From NCBI RefSeq assembly GCF_016808335.1, contig NC_053137.1:6709904-6773903 (forward strand): a DNA stretch of 64,000 nucleotides. The letters are read 5' to 3'. The notes under the pieces were generated by a model, which was not told where the DNA came from, ran no database searches, and saw only the letters and a list, made by a program, of their open reading frames with translations. This stretch comes from Panicum virgatum. Taxonomy: Eukaryota; Streptophyta; Magnoliopsida; Poales; Poaceae. A program made the translations under genes and the position numbers. Of the stretch, positions 22,558 to 35,133 are shown piece by piece. The number at the start of each line of letters is the position of its first letter. Positions within the stretch are counted from its first letter, which is position 1.

Positions 22558-22860
22558 TATAAGATGATCTTTGCCCTTCACTTTTTTTACCATGGTTGCT
22601 AATTCGGATAGTGTAAAATCAATCATCATCCTTTAGTCATATATTAAATTAAGCATTCCATCACAGAATTAATGCGGCAAAATCATATATTAGTTTTTAT
22701 CCAAGTCCCTTGGTGAATTAACATTTCCACGGTCCTTTGAACTGATATTATATGATAGCACAGTGCTCTGTGATCAATTTCCCTTTTAGCGTCTGATTTG
22801 GATCAGCTTACATTTAGAGAACCAATAAAAGTGGCATTTATCCTAAGGTTACTCTGCAAA
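22558..22860. other. 303-bp stretch present only in copy B
   Basis: Copy A passes directly from GGAATTAAAA to TTCACTAGC (about 2527-2543), whereas B has about 303 extra bases between them. The junctions share AAAT-like microhomology and there are no TIRs, which fits a deletion in A better than an insertion in B. Confidence 0.6.
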
Positions 22861-22966
22861 TTCACTAGCTTCATTGCATATAGTTCGAGTATGTGTAGTT
22901 TTCTTTACTTGCCTTTTGCCTTTGTACATAAACAATAATTTCCTTCATAACTTTTACTATTGGATA

Positions 22967-23101
22967 CTCCCTCCATTCTAAATTATTAATCGTTTTGGTT
23001 TTTTTAGTTATAAAGTTTTTACTGTACATCTAGATATATATTATGACTAGGTGCACAACAAAATCTATGCATCAATAACTAATAATTTGAGATGGAAGGA
23101 G
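22967..23101. mobile_element. Stowaway-like MITE (copy B)
   Basis: Orthologue of 2639-2773, with TA flanks and the same 135-bp length. Confidence 0.75.
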
Positions 23102-23486
23102 TACCATAGTGTATTCTCATGTATATATATATATATACTTTCTAATTTCGTGTTCATTTGCATGCATAAATTCTAATATATATCATCTATGATCATGGCC
23201 TGATCTACCAGAACCAAAGACCCGGAAATGTGCAATGAGGAGCCTGGCGTGCTTGAAATAGGAGATTGAGAACCCGACCAAAGTTCTCACAAGGTTTGTA
23301 ATATTAGTGCTCTTGATGATTGACTTCAAAGATTCGACCTCCTAATATATTTATGCTGACTCCCAATGACGTGTGACTTCCTTGTAGGATCGTATTACCA
23401 GACCTGCAAATCATGGATTATTGTGACCATGCGTATAACATGCGCTTTCTGAAGATGATCTCCAGTGAACTCAAGCGGAAATCCAT

Positions 23487-23659
23487 GACTTTAAGCAGAT
23501 AACAAGCCCCGGATCATAAGCTGAAGAATGTAGCATATAGAGCTCCATGCTCCAGTCCTTTATCATCCTTCTTCAAGCCGAAGTGTTTGATTTTGAGCAG
23601 AAGACAAGTCTCAGACTGCAAGCTGAAGAATTTGTAGCATTTGGAGCTCCATGCTCCAG
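23487..23659. repeat. Diverged tandem duplication of about 70 bp (copy B)
   Basis: Counterpart of 3152-3325, with the same two units. Confidence 0.65.
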
Positions 23660-24198
23660 CTTTTTATCCTTTTTTTTTCTGTGTTTAAACTATGACGTGT
23701 TTGAGCTCGTTTCTGCTCCAGCACCAGCGAAACAGAACTAGCGCTTCATTTGTGATGTGTTTTTCTGCATGACCGCAGAAGATACTTGCCATAGAATGGT
23801 CAACAGTCCGACATACTTCTCCTGTTGTTCGACTTGTTCGACATGCTGCTTGATATGAACTCAATAGCATGAGGGTGAGTCCTGCAAGGCTTTGGATTGC
23901 ACGCTGTGCAGAGGTCTTATTATCGAGCCCTGTTTTCTTCGTCTTTCAGAAAAAGGGATCTGTTTCTTCAAAATTACATCCTGCCGCAACATTTCTGTAT
24001 GTCTTTTTTTTTCATTGCCGGTATTGTCTAAAGTGGCTATGGTCGCAAGAAGATTGCGGATTTAATTATATTTTTCTTTTTCGGCTATTGACTGTGTTTT
24101 CCTTAATATAAATGAAGTAAGAGACGTCTTTTCTTAAAAAAAATTTAGTTCGATTTGGTTTGAATAGCATATTATTTAACTGTTAACCATATTTAGTA

Positions 24199-24422
24199 GT
24201 CTTCGTTTTAATTCGTAAGTCATTCCAGTTTTTTTGAAAAGTCAAAATATTTTAAATTTAACCAAGTTTATACAATAAAATACTAATATTTATAAGTATC
24301 ATTAAATATAACTTTTATAGTAGATATAATTTTTTATAATCTTTTCTATAATTTTTTTATCAATTATGAAAATAGTTGACTTTTAAAAAAGTTGGAATAA
24401 CTTCCATTTCAAATGGAGGGAG
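24199..24422. mobile_element. Stowaway-like MITE (copy B)
   Basis: Counterpart of 3869-4090. The right end reads AATGGAGGGAG and is followed by TA, which supports the Stowaway call. Confidence 0.65.
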
Positions 24423-24753
24423 TACAGCACAAACTAATAAAGCCAATTTTAATAGAAGTGTTATAAATATTAAATATCGTCATATTAACAAATTTGCTAA
24501 TATAATAAAATTATTTTTGACGATTGCCGCCACCATCCTACTGCGGCACAGTTACCCCGCGCACCATGATACCCCGCGCACGTGCTGGCGACGCAGGACA
24601 GAACTGCCAACTCACCCCGCCACGTCACGCTCCCGCGGCGGCTCTCCCCGAGCGAGCTCGTCACCCGCCTCGCAATCTCCGCCCCATCGAAGATTGTCAC
24701 ACGCCACCGCATCTCCCTCCACTCCGCTCCCACTCCCCCGCCACCGCCACCGC

Positions 24754-25595
24754 CAGGGGCGGGCCCAGGATGCGGAGTATGGGTATTCAAAAATTTTAAA
24801 GTCTTTCTTTGACAGCCTCAAATATAGACATAATTCATTGCTAGCCTTTTCAAAAAAGATCTCATCAAAAATTAGTGGTGGCTCTACCATTCATCTCTAA
24901 AGATTTAGCACAAATTCACTTTCAATTTATCACAAACATTTTGATCGTGGTATTGCTATCAATTCATCACAAATTCACAACTATTCAACATTCACAAGGA
25001 TTTATTCACAAAGCTTGAAAAACTAGACCTGCAGTGCTGCCACCCGCAGCCCTCGTGGCCTTGGGCACTAGGCTCTGGGTCGTGTGCCGTCCAGGTGCTT
25101 GGCGCGTAGCGCCTCCGCACCGGGTGCCGTGCAAGCAAGAGGTGCTGGTGGCTTGGTGACGACACACCATGCGCCCAACTGGTCTCGGCAAGCAGAGCTG
25201 CCTTTGGGCTCGGGCTGCGGCTGACTGCCGCCGTCCGCCCGTTCCTCGTCCGCCGCAGTCTAGCTGCCGGTAAGGGTCCGCCGCCGGCGCCGGTCTAGGA
25301 TTCCTGGGCTGTGGGGTGCTGGGTGTGGGTAGTGGGTACTCGGTGGCAGGATTGTAGGATCAGGTGCCGACATGGTCCGTGTGGGCATCAGGTCGGCCCA
25401 TGGGGAATGGTGAGAAGGTGGGCTTACTATTGGTTTTGGGCCTCAACGAGAGAAGGAGAAACGGTAGGCCTATTATACTGTGACCTTTTTAATTTTTGAA
25501 TCATTTACATGGAATACAACACATATACGAAGTTTTGTGCTAAAAATATTGGGTATTCAGTTGAATACCCTTGAATTGAACTGGGCCCGCCCCTG
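24754..25595. mobile_element. hAT element inserted just before the pyruvate kinase B start codon
   Basis: An 842-bp element has termini CAGGGGCGGGCCCAG and CTGGGCCCGCCCCTG (15-bp perfect inverted repeats) and a perfect 8-bp target duplication GCCACCGC (24746-24753, 25596-25603). Copy A has the uninterrupted CCACCGCCACCGCCATGG. No transposase domain was recognised inside, so it is non-autonomous. It separates the kinase ATG (25605) from its original 5' leader and promoter. Confidence 0.95.
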
Positions 25596-25604
25596 GCCAC
25601 CGCC

Positions 25605-28600
25605 ATGGCCGCCGCCGCCGCCGTGCACTCCCTCCTGCACCCACCGGCGGCCCGCAAGGGCCCCGCGCCCTCGCCGCTCTCCCCTCCCTCCCCACCCCCC
25701 CTTCCTCCGCCTCCCGGCCGCGCACCCCCGCCTACCCCACCTCCACCGCCTCCGCTCCGCCTCCCCGGCCGCCGCCTCCGACCTCACTGCCTTCCCCAAC
25801 CCGAGCGGCAACCTCACGCCCATTGACGTGGACGCCGCCACGGAGGCCGAGCTGCGGGAGAACGGGTTCCGGAGCACGCGCCGCACCAAGCTCGTCTGCA
25901 CCGTGGGCCCGGCCACCTCGTCCCCGGAGCAGATCGAGGCGCTCGCCGTCGGCGGGATGAACGTGGCCCGCGTCAACATGTGCCACGGGGACCGGGAGTG
26001 GCACCGGGGCGTCATCCGCGCCGTGCGGAGGCTCAACGAGGAGAAGGGCTTCGCCGTCGCCGTCATGATGGACACCGAGGGCAGCGAGATCCACATGGGG
26101 GACCTCGGCGGCGCGGCCTCGGCCAAGGCGGAGGTGAGCAGCTGTGCCTGTATGTGAGCTGCTGCTCTCCGGTTTGGCCTTTGCGTTGTAGCTATCCGAG
26201 TGAACGCCTTCATGCATTTAGACCGTCGAACGTATTCGATGAAACCAGTTTGTTGCAATTTGGGTGAGAGAAAATGTCGACACATAGTGTCATACTTCTA
26301 CAAAAACCTAGCGGGTCAGGATTTCACAAAGAGTTCTTTCTCCATCGAATGTTTGGTTGATTTAGATTTTTTCGGCTAACGTTTGAAATCATTATAGGAG
26401 GGAAAGCATTCAGATTGTTGTCAAAAAGCATTCAGATTGTTGTCAAACACTGGACTGTGAAAGTAGTAGTCATTTTCAAGGCTGTCAATGTAACTCAAAT
26501 AAAGTGCTTGGTAACAATCGCCATGTTTTGGTAAAAATCAGTATGTCACTATGCCAAAACGGAGATTACTCACCCCTTCGAGTGTTTTTTTTTTTAGTTT
26601 TTAATTAACCATACAGTTAGATGCTTGACTGTATGCCTGTTCCATATTCTTAGTTTTTTTCTTAAGCCATGTTATTTACCGAAAGACTTCAATTTTACTA
26701 AAATGCTCCTGAAGTAGTAACAAATCCTGTCACATTTGTTGGATTCTACAGGATGGAGAAGTCTGGACATTTAGCGTTAGAGCATTTGGTTTGCCTCTCC
26801 CAGAACGAACTATTAATGTGAACTATGATGGATTTGCTGAAGGTATTTAAGCTAGCCTATTTGTTGATGTTGTTCATAACTATTGTTCACTGCATAACAT
26901 TGCATCTAAATCCTACATAGATGTGAGAGTTGGTGATGAGCTTCTTGTGGATGGTGGAATGGCTCGGTTTGAGGTGATTGAGAAGTTAGGACCGGATGTT
27001 AAGTGTCGCTGCACGGATCCTGGCTTATTGTTGCCACGTGCGAATCTTACATTTTGGCGTGATGGCAGTATTGTCCGTGAGAGGAATGCTATGCTTCCTA
27101 CAATTTCATCAAAGGTAAATGCACTAACATACTAAATTTCTTGCTGTAATTACCAAAGGCTGCAAAACTTTGTGCATCTATGTCCCCTTGGTGCCAGTAC
27201 TGCAGTGGATTTACAGCTTCTTTTTCTGTCAATACCATGGTCAGTTCTAAACAACATGTATGACTTTGTTCAAAGCCTTACTCAATGAAACTCATCTCTG
27301 GATAGTTTTTATCCGCTATTTCTTAAAAAGGCTTCTACCACCTGGAGTAGTTTAATTAGAAAATGGAATCTTCCAGTAGCAGATACTAATATTATTAGTT
27401 TATAATAATGTTGCTCCTTTTCCTTGTGACAACTTGTGCAGGATTGGCTTGACATAGACTTCGGAATTGCCGAAGGTGTAGATTTCATCGCTGTTTCATT
27501 TGTCAAGTCTGCAGACGTAATTAAACATTTGAAAAGCTACATAGCTGCAAGGAGTCGTGGCAGGTACCAGGACTACAATTGTATCCCGTTATTTAAGTTT
27601 ATGCTTTGTTGGGGAAGCCATAGTTGACATCATTAAACTGATAACGGGTATACCTAGAACTGTTCTGGATGCTTAGCCACTGTTTCTTATCGGTTCCTGG
27701 TCAGTCCCAGATTGGTAGGGTTTTATTTGTAGTCTAACCCCTAAAACGAATTCAGCCTGGAATGAATTGGTTTTTTATGTAGTTACTAGAGAAAACAGTG
27801 AATTGGCAAGCTATCCCCTGTCTCTGTTTTTATTTGTTGCGCTATGGTCAGTTAGCTATTGTGTGTCCATCTCACATTTTATGGTTAAAATTGCGTTAGT
27901 GACAAACACAGTTACCTAGCTTAAAAGTGATAGTCCCGTACTGCCAACAAAATCAAACTTGCTATGATATCTTTTACACTTTAATTAATTGGGCCTTGCA
28001 AACATCCAAAGAAAAAAAAGGATTACATAAGTTTTTCTTACTACACGGGCTCTAGTATTGTGTTTCTGAAATGTTTCCTTCATTTCGTTGAACTTTGTTG
28101 GTTCCTCAGTCTAATGCTTTATTGTATATGATCAGTGATATATCAGTACTTGCGAAAATCGAGAGCATTGACTCTTTGAAGAACCTGGAGGAGATCATCC
28201 GAGCATCAGATGGTGCCATGGTAGCCAGAGGGGATATGGGGGCACAGGTTCCCTTGGAGCAGGTCCCCTCAATTCAACAAAAGGTAGTTCAACTGTGCAG
28301 GCAGCTCAACAAGCCAGTCATTGTTGCTTCTCAGCTCCTCGAATCGATGATCGAGTATCCTACACCCACAAGGGCTGAAGTTGCCGATGTTTCTGAAGCT
28401 GTCCGCCAGCGCGCAGATGCTCTAATGCTTTCTGGTGAGTCAGCAATGGGGAGATATCCAGAGAAGTCTCTTAGTGTTCTTAGAAGTGTTAGCCTCAGGA
28501 TTGAGAAGTGGTGGCGGGAGGAGAAGCGCCATGAGGCACTGGAACTTCAAGGAGTTTCATCTTCCTTCTCTGACAAGATATCAGAAGAAATCTGCAATTC

Positions 28601-29089
28601 AGCAGCCAAAATGGGTAAGTACTGCCACTACACGTACTCATTGCATATGAAAATTCTGTTGTCATAGCAAGTGATATATTTGACTGCTTTCATTTTCTTA
28701 TTATTGTCCATTATCTTGGTTGCTGGCAGAACATTCTGATTCCACTGCTTAGAAGATATGTCTAAACAAAACTTATTTCATCTGTAGCTAACGGCTTGGG
28801 AGCAGACGCTGTTTTTGTTTTCACGAAGACTGGCCACATGGCCTCCCTGCTCTCACGATGCCGTCCTGATTGTCCTGTTTTCGCCTTCACAACCTCAACA
28901 TCTGTCAGGAGACGGCTGAACCTCCAGTGGGGACTCATCCCCTTCCGCCTCAGCTTCTCCGACGACATGGAGAGCAACCTCAACCGCACCTTCTCCCTGC
29001 TCAAGGCCAGGGGCATGATCCAGTCAGGGGACCTGGTGATTGCTCTCTCCGACATGCTGCAGTCCATCCAGGTGATGAACGTACCCTGA
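25605..29089 (+). pseudogene. PKP1: Plastidial pyruvate kinase alpha copy B, disrupted at its 5' end
   Basis: The exons mirror copy A: 25605-26133, 26752-26842, 26921-27114, 27442-27563, 28136-28614, 28788-29089. All splice sites are intact. Exon 1 is 529 nt instead of 528: around 25694-25702 copy A has CCACCCCACTTCC and copy B has a run of seven C, a net +1. The ATG frame therefore leaves the kinase frame at about residue 30 and stops at 25826. No in-frame ATG restores the N-terminus before the barrel domain. The hAT element 9 bp upstream also removes the normal leader. Exons 2-6 show only a few conservative changes, so the damage is recent. Alternatives: a sequencing error in the C-run, or an N-terminally altered product. 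Called a probable young pseudogene. Confidence 0.75.
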
Positions 29090-30054
29090 GAAAGAGCCAT
29101 TCATCTCCGTGTCACGTGATCCTCTATGAGATGATCAGATGCGATGGAGCACGTACTTTCGGTACCTTGAACTTGAAGGAGGACAGTTCCGTGCACTGAA
29201 ATTGTTCACTTGTCTCATGTATTATATGCTAGGCAACACCAGAGAACTGTGGCAATAATTTGCGGCTTTCTGCCTGTTGTGAAACTGTCGTGTTACTACT
29301 TAGGCTTTAGTCTGACCTTGGGGTCACTTTTTAATGTGGAAGCTTGAGTCTCGCTGTGGGCCGTGATGGGCTTATCCATCGCATTGTGTTAGTTTAACTG
29401 AATCTCACGTTCTTGCTGATAGAAGAATCACTAGTTGTGTTTCCAGCTACAATACATTAGTTCACTGATTGTGCGGCAGCAATCGCTAGTGATCATCATT
29501 GTGCCCGACATCATTATTTGGATTTTTGGACCTTCATTGCTGGAATGCTCTTGGTGGTGTGCTGAAGCTTTTTACTGGTACACTGCGCTCCTGTTTGAAC
29601 ACTGAAGTGGCCATGGCTTCAACCATGCACCGTAACTGAAGAATCGTGTCGATCAAAGCTCAAGCTGATATCCTTTTGCTATAGTAATATTCTGCCATGC
29701 AGAACGAATGGTGATCATTTTTTAGTGATAGTGTTTCATGAGCTGTAAATGAAGAGAAACTTTCCTTTTTTATTTGTGGCTGCTCCAGGCATATCAGCAT
29801 ATGTGCTTAACGTTATCAGCTGTTTGAGATCCATGTACGAACAATTGTACTGCACTTCAAGCGAGGTTAGTATCTTTTCAAGATTTGTAGAAGAAATTTT
29901 TGGATAAATGTCCTTGCATTCTTAAAAGAATGATAACTTGGGAAAACAAAATAAGGTCAGAAGAGAACGGATCTCCGCCCTCCGATTGCAGATCAGTGGC
30001 TGAGATCCAATGCCAGATCTCCACTCCGATTTCATTCGCCTGCTTGATGACAGA
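29090..30054 (+). other. 3' UTR and flank of pyruvate kinase copy B
   Basis: Nearly identical to the copy A flank, but lacking about 49 bp at 29940 through a deletion between two AACTTGG repeats. No gene seen. Confidence 0.6.
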
Positions 30055-30593
30055 CTAGGCAGGTTGGCGCGCTTTGCGCGCCTGTAGCAAAAGGTTTGAT
30101 CTAAAATAATAATAAGAATATATTATCGTGTGTTACAGTTAAAGCAATATCGTGTTGATATATTTTGACAACGTGTTGATGTATTGAATGAAGTCTGATA
30201 GATATAGTTCATAGATTGTGATATAATTATATTTTGCGAGTTTATGAAGTGGAATTAAAATCCAATAAATAATAGAGATAAATGTAGTATACATTTTTTT
30301 AATTATTTTTGTGCATAAAAACTAAACATTTAAACACGTGGGGCCACTTTTTTATTTTTTTATTTTTAATTACGAATTATATATTTTTAATTATGAACAG
30401 TACCCCGGACCCACATGAATAGTTTTTATTTTTTTTGATTACGAACAGTACCCCCGGGCCCACATGAACAGTAACTTTTATTATTTTTAATTATGAACAG
30501 TGTTCACGGACCCACATGAACAGTACTCCCGGCCCACGTGGGCCCGCGGCGCACGAGCGCGCCAATTCTTGGCGCGTTAGTATACTTACTCAA
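30055..30593 (-). mobile_element. Helitron-like non-autonomous element
   Basis: A 539-bp insertion absent from copy A. Read on the minus strand its 3' end is a GGCGCGCAAAGCGCGCC hairpin, a short spacer and CTAG, followed by host T. This is the Helitron 3' signature (hairpin then CTRR, insertion between A and T). There are no TIRs and no target duplication. The 5' end reads TTGAG rather than the usual TC, which lowers certainty. Inside are three tandem-like ATGAACAGTACCCCGG...CCACATGAA units. The other end has a second GCGCGCCAA/TTGGCGCG hairpin. Confidence 0.65.
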
Positions 30594-30694
30594 TTTCCCA
30601 AATTTTGAATATCCAGAAAAAACAGAGCCAATTTCCATGGTCACGCTGGAGTAACCACTACGATCACTTGCTCTCGGTGACTGCTACTCAGGAG

Positions 30695-31274
30695 CAGGGT
30701 TCACCAAATCGGTGGGAACCGGCCCGGTTTGACCGGTTTGACAACCGGTCCGGTCTGGTTCCGGTTTGGGCCGGTACCAAACCGGCCCAAATTCAAAATT
30801 TAAATTTAAATTCAAAAAAATAAAAAATTCTCAAAAAAATCATAAAAATATTTCAAGGTGCGACGAATCTAATGGTGTCAAATTTTCTCAAAAATTCGTT
30901 CATTTAGTATAGTTTGCGGGGATTTAAAGTTAAACAAAAAAAGCGTGCATACAAAAGTATACAAATACAATGTAAAAGTAGTACAAAAGAGGGTTGGAGG
31001 GTTCATTTAGACTAAAATATGTTATACAAACATTTATTTAGTATATTTTGCGGGCATTTGAATTTAAACCAAAAAAAAATTGAATTTGACCGGTTACCAG
31101 TCAAACCGATCGGCCAGTCAAACCGATCAGTAAGTCGTTCGAAACCGGTTGAACATGCGATTTTGAATTTGATTTTGAATTTAACCGGTTTCCACCGGTT
31201 TCCAGTCAAACCGATCCAGTAAACCGCTACCGGACCGCATCGGTTTGACCGGACCGGTCAGTTTACTTAACCAG
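30695..31274. mobile_element. CCGGTTTGACCGG-rich insertion (possible degenerate hAT)
   Basis: A 580-bp insertion absent from copy A splits the pyruvate kinase relic right after CTCAGGAG. It begins CAGGGTTCACC, a hAT-like start. Both ends are packed with ACCGGTTTGACCGG-type motifs in inverted orientation around an AT-rich core. The right terminus is degenerate, and only a weak 4/8 target-duplication match exists. Confidence 0.6.
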
Positions 31275-31500
31275 ACGGCTGGAACCTCCGGCCTCCAGGG
31301 ACAGGGAGGGCCCTCCAACGAACGTCTCCTTCGGCGTCAGCTTCTCCGGCGACATGGCGAGCAACCTTGCTGCCGGGCATGGTCCAGCCCGGCCGGCGAC
31401 CTGGCGATGGCGCTCGCCGACGTGCTGCACTGCGGCAGCCCATCCAGGTGACGAGCGTGGGCCAGTACCTCCGTGTCATGCGATCCCTGTCCGGGATGCG
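31275..31500 (+). pseudogene. Relic of the pyruvate kinase last exon (block B)
   Basis: Counterpart of 9239-9475, nearly identical to it. Its first bases (CAGGAG) are separated by the 30695-31274 insertion. Confidence 0.8.
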
Positions 31501-31773
31501 ACACGGCCTTGATTGATCGCCAACACCGTGAGCTTGAAGAACGGTTCGTTGTACCGAAATTATTCGCCTTTTCTGCTATATTAGATGATGAATATCTATT
31601 TGGCAGAGCTCCAGATCTAGAAAAAAATAATAATTTTGGAGCGCTTGGAGCTAGGTATTAGGAGCTCCAAGAAAAATAGTGGGTCTGGAGCTGCAGGTGT
31701 GTTAGGAGCATTTAGATGAATCATTTTGTTTATAGCGTAAACTAAATTCAGATATTTAAATCACTTTATTTTA

Positions 31774-32036
31774 CTCCCTCCATTCTAAAATATAAGATAT
31801 TTTGATTTGTCTTAAGTTAAAATATTCTAAGTTTAATCTAGTTTATAGAAAATAATAATAATATTTTGAATGTCAAATAAGAATAATTAGATTTATTATG
31901 ATATATTTTTATAATTAAATTATTTAACGTGTTACTAGATGTTAATATTCTTCTCAGCAAATTTAGTTAAATTTAAGCTACTTTTAACTTTGACTTAGAA
32001 CAAACTACAATACTTTATATCTCAGGACGGAGGAAG
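31774..32036. mobile_element. Stowaway MITE (block B)
   Basis: A 263-bp element from CTCCCTCCATTCTAAAATATAAG to GGACGGAGGAAG, with TA flanks. Orthologue of 9743-10004. Confidence 0.85.
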
Positions 32037-32222
32037 TAGTCTTCAAACTACAAACCCAGCCCAAGATGATGTGGTGTAGAAAGCAACAACCTGAAACTGG
32101 CCAAATGCTGCTGTTTTCTGCGATCGAGCTAGACATCCACAACCACAAGCTTTGTTTAGCTTGAGGCATCACGGAGTTCGCGTGAACGACAGGCAAATTC
32201 AACGGTGCCGTGTGAAGTACAA

Positions 32223-32646
32223 GACTACCTCCAACGGTTCCTTGTAAGAGTCCCCCCACCCCATATCGGGGAAATGGTTTCCAACGGTTTCCCCTATAAC
32301 TCCCTCTATATATGGGGGGAGTTGGAACTCCCCCCACATATAGCGTGAGTTCCAACTCCCCCTATATTCTAATTACACCATTTCGTCGCGATATTAATCC
32401 CGTTTGAGTCTCGTAAGATGATAATAATACGTATTATGACAGTACAAATACTGTATGATTTTTTTTAATTCAAAAATGATAAAAAATAGTTAGTTAATGA
32501 GTGATAGTATATAGGGGGAATAGACATGGGGGGAATGGTTGGAGAGAATGAATTATAGGGAGAGGAATCTTTTGAAGGAAGGTAGTAAAATATAATAAAT
32601 AGTATGTTTTGGGGGAGTTAGATGGTGAGAATGGTTGGAAGTAGCC
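32223..32646 (+). mobile_element. PIF/Tourist-like MITE, block-B specific
   Basis: A 424-bp insertion absent from copy A, which has TGA at the site. Its termini are GACTACCTCCAACGG and GGTTGGAAGTAGCC. It shares its sequence in reverse orientation with 39208-39628, including the TATATATGGGGGGAGTT-like stretch and the AAATACTGTATGATT stretch. Confidence 0.8.
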
Positions 32647-32941
32647 TTAGGCCAGTCCGGTCCGGCGGTCTTCACCCTCCCAGCCTCCCAGGTGTCTCCA
32701 GCAAGTGGTGGTCAGAGGGGTCTTCTCGTCTCCACTCTCCATGATCTGAAAGGTCGCTGAGTGTGCCACTGCACAACACTTGACTTCTGAGCCTTACCTT
32801 AATATTGACATGATCTCATCTATCCATTGAGAGGGACTGCCACTCTTCAGTCGGGACACACATGGTGTAGTGATTTGTCATCATTGCAAAACCCCGGCGG
32901 GTCGAAAATTTTCGGTAAGTTACTTGCCAAAAAGAAAAGGT

Positions 32942-35133
32942 AACCGACATTGTATTATATAGGTTGTGAATATATAAGTGCAGGATCTGTTATATTTCAC
33001 CATAATTTTCAGTAAAATATAAAATCATGAATCCAATGGTACACAAAACAGCGGAAGACGGTTTGGAAGAACTAGGTCTTTTCATTTTGTTTGTAATGCG
33101 CTGCTCAGAAAACATTAATAAGCATACCTATTGTGAAATAAATTGAAGTAAAATAAGAATTAAAATGATTTAATTTTCAGACCTCTAGATGAAAAAATAT
33201 TTCAATTTACAATATTGTGATACATTATATACGAGGTCTCTGCACAACATACAACGACATATTTGGAAGTACGTGGAATTTTGCAAACAGTGCTGATGAT
33301 ACTTGTTAGTTAACCATGTTGCCACTTGGCCACAAATGCAACCACACAAAAACCACTCTCGCTAAAGTCCCAACCAAACTATTGGCCTAGGAAATTAAGC
33401 CTATGTCTAATAGTACCCCCACCAAAAAAAAATACAACGCACACATACCAAACACAAATTATCACAAACTCACAAGATGACATGAATAGCACACTTTCAT
33501 TTTATATAGAAAAAGGCATCTCTCTCAAAAGAAACCAAAAAACCTCTCATTATCCTCTATAGGAGGATATCATCATCACCTCTATCCCCATCAAATGCTT
33601 AGTATGAGGGCGAAAAGACGTGACACCTGCTTTGTGGCAAGGATCGCTTTCATGCAGAGAGAGAGAGCGCAATGAATTTACATTTGTGAAGTAAAAGTGG
33701 TGTGAGGTCGGTGGGGCCACTGTGCTCCCTCTTTCTAGAATGTCCTTGCATATTTTTTTCGAAAATAAATGTCCTTGCATGTTCCTGTGGTGAAAATAAG
33801 TCACCAGAGTTGCTCCGTAAATGTGGTAAATAGAGTCAAAACCCAGTCACAAGAGACCATCACCAGCATATTGCTGTGTGTATACTGTAACCAGATCATT
33901 GATCTTTCAACTAAACTGGTCTTTCATACCATCCCTCATTGCAACATATCACCTCGCTATATGAGAGCAGAAAGCTGCGGCATCATAAATCTAAGAGAAG
34001 TGTGGTATCACATTCATAAGTCCGCACACTGTTCTTGAACAAGTGAAATGTGCAATAACGAATACTCAGTCGATTCGCCTAAAAAAACTCAGTCGAATAT
34101 CCATAATTTTTTTTTTGAATCGTTGTTTCTGCAGCATCATGATTAGCACAACTAAAGAAAGATTAATGAAAAAAGGGCAGGTGATAAAGCCTATCTAGCT
34201 ACAAGAAAGCAGGGAGCATTCTTTAGAGCTTAGGCTATTCAGTTTTCAGTCTCATCTGCCCGGTGGTGCTCAATCTATGATGCTTCAATAAGTCCCTTTC
34301 TTCCCTACCTCTGCATGTGGGGCCAGGACATTTGTCGCAGTCATAGTGAGCCCACTATTAAATGCACATGAAAGTGATCAGCACTTGACTTTTTTGCTGC
34401 TCTTCTTTCATTTGAAAAGGGCCTGGGAGCAAATCATGCATGCATCCTCCATGATATCCCTACCAAATCATCCTACCTTATATTTTGTTTTGCCTTTGTA
34501 TATATGGTTAGTGTAATAATTTCCCAACCAATCATTACCTTGTGCACTTACTTCTTGTAGGGCTTGACCACAGGAAAGGCATTCTTCAACTACTGAGACC
34601 AAATAACCACTGATTATTGCAATAACCAACTGGAACAGTTTGGACTCGCAGCAACTAAAATTCTCATCAACTCTGGAGATTGCCACTCCCTTCCAAAACT
34701 AGGTCACTTAAACTACAGGCCAAGTGAACAGACAAATTAAATTTTTCCCTTGTTGTTTGTCTCTCACAGATTGGTTCAACTGACCCAAATCTTGCTGAGA
34801 ACAGCATTTCTGGTGAGAGGATAGTATATAGCCTTATCTCTTCCTTTTTTGATCCTCGGAAGTGTTATTGAGCAGTAGCTGATGTGAGCTTCTCAAGATG
34901 TTTGTTGTTTAGGTAGCTAGGGACTATACATATGGTTCTTTTGATTGCTACGCACATAGACTGCATGACGAGGTTCTGCACAACATTATGGTTTGAATGC
35001 CTTTCTCCTAGATCCTAAGGAAACTAGTGCTTAGAACACTTGAAGAACTGCATTCATGCGTGTTACAATGTAAATTTCTTATAGAAGCTTCGTTTCTTTT
35101 CTTTTGCATTGGCAAGCCAAAAAAGTGTTATTA
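32942..35133. other. Intergenic, no supported gene
   Basis: AT-rich sequence. Short ORFs (for example 34468-34686 minus) match no family I recognise and lack convincing splice context. Confidence 0.55.

Larger units (their letters stand above)
20096..32941 (+). repeat. Segmental duplication, copy B
   Basis: This is the partner of 1-10482. It is longer because of insertions at 24754-25595 (hAT), 30055-30593 (Helitron-like), 30695-31274 (CCGG-rich element) and 32223-32646 (PIF-like MITE), plus 22558-22860, which is absent from A. It lacks the 241-bp promoter MITE and three short stretches present in A (72 bp, about 49 bp and 34 bp). The full NLR extends left of 20096, so the true left end of the duplication cannot be seen from copy A. 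Confidence 0.95.

Noticed and set aside
25480..26157. Start of pyruvate kinase B inside the hAT element in the kinase frame
   Set aside because: The frame opens with GTG, not ATG, and the N-terminal residues are element sequence. There is no evidence for use.
34468..34686. Minus-strand 72-codon ORF as a gene
   Set aside because: No family recognised, short, and no convincing neighbouring exons.
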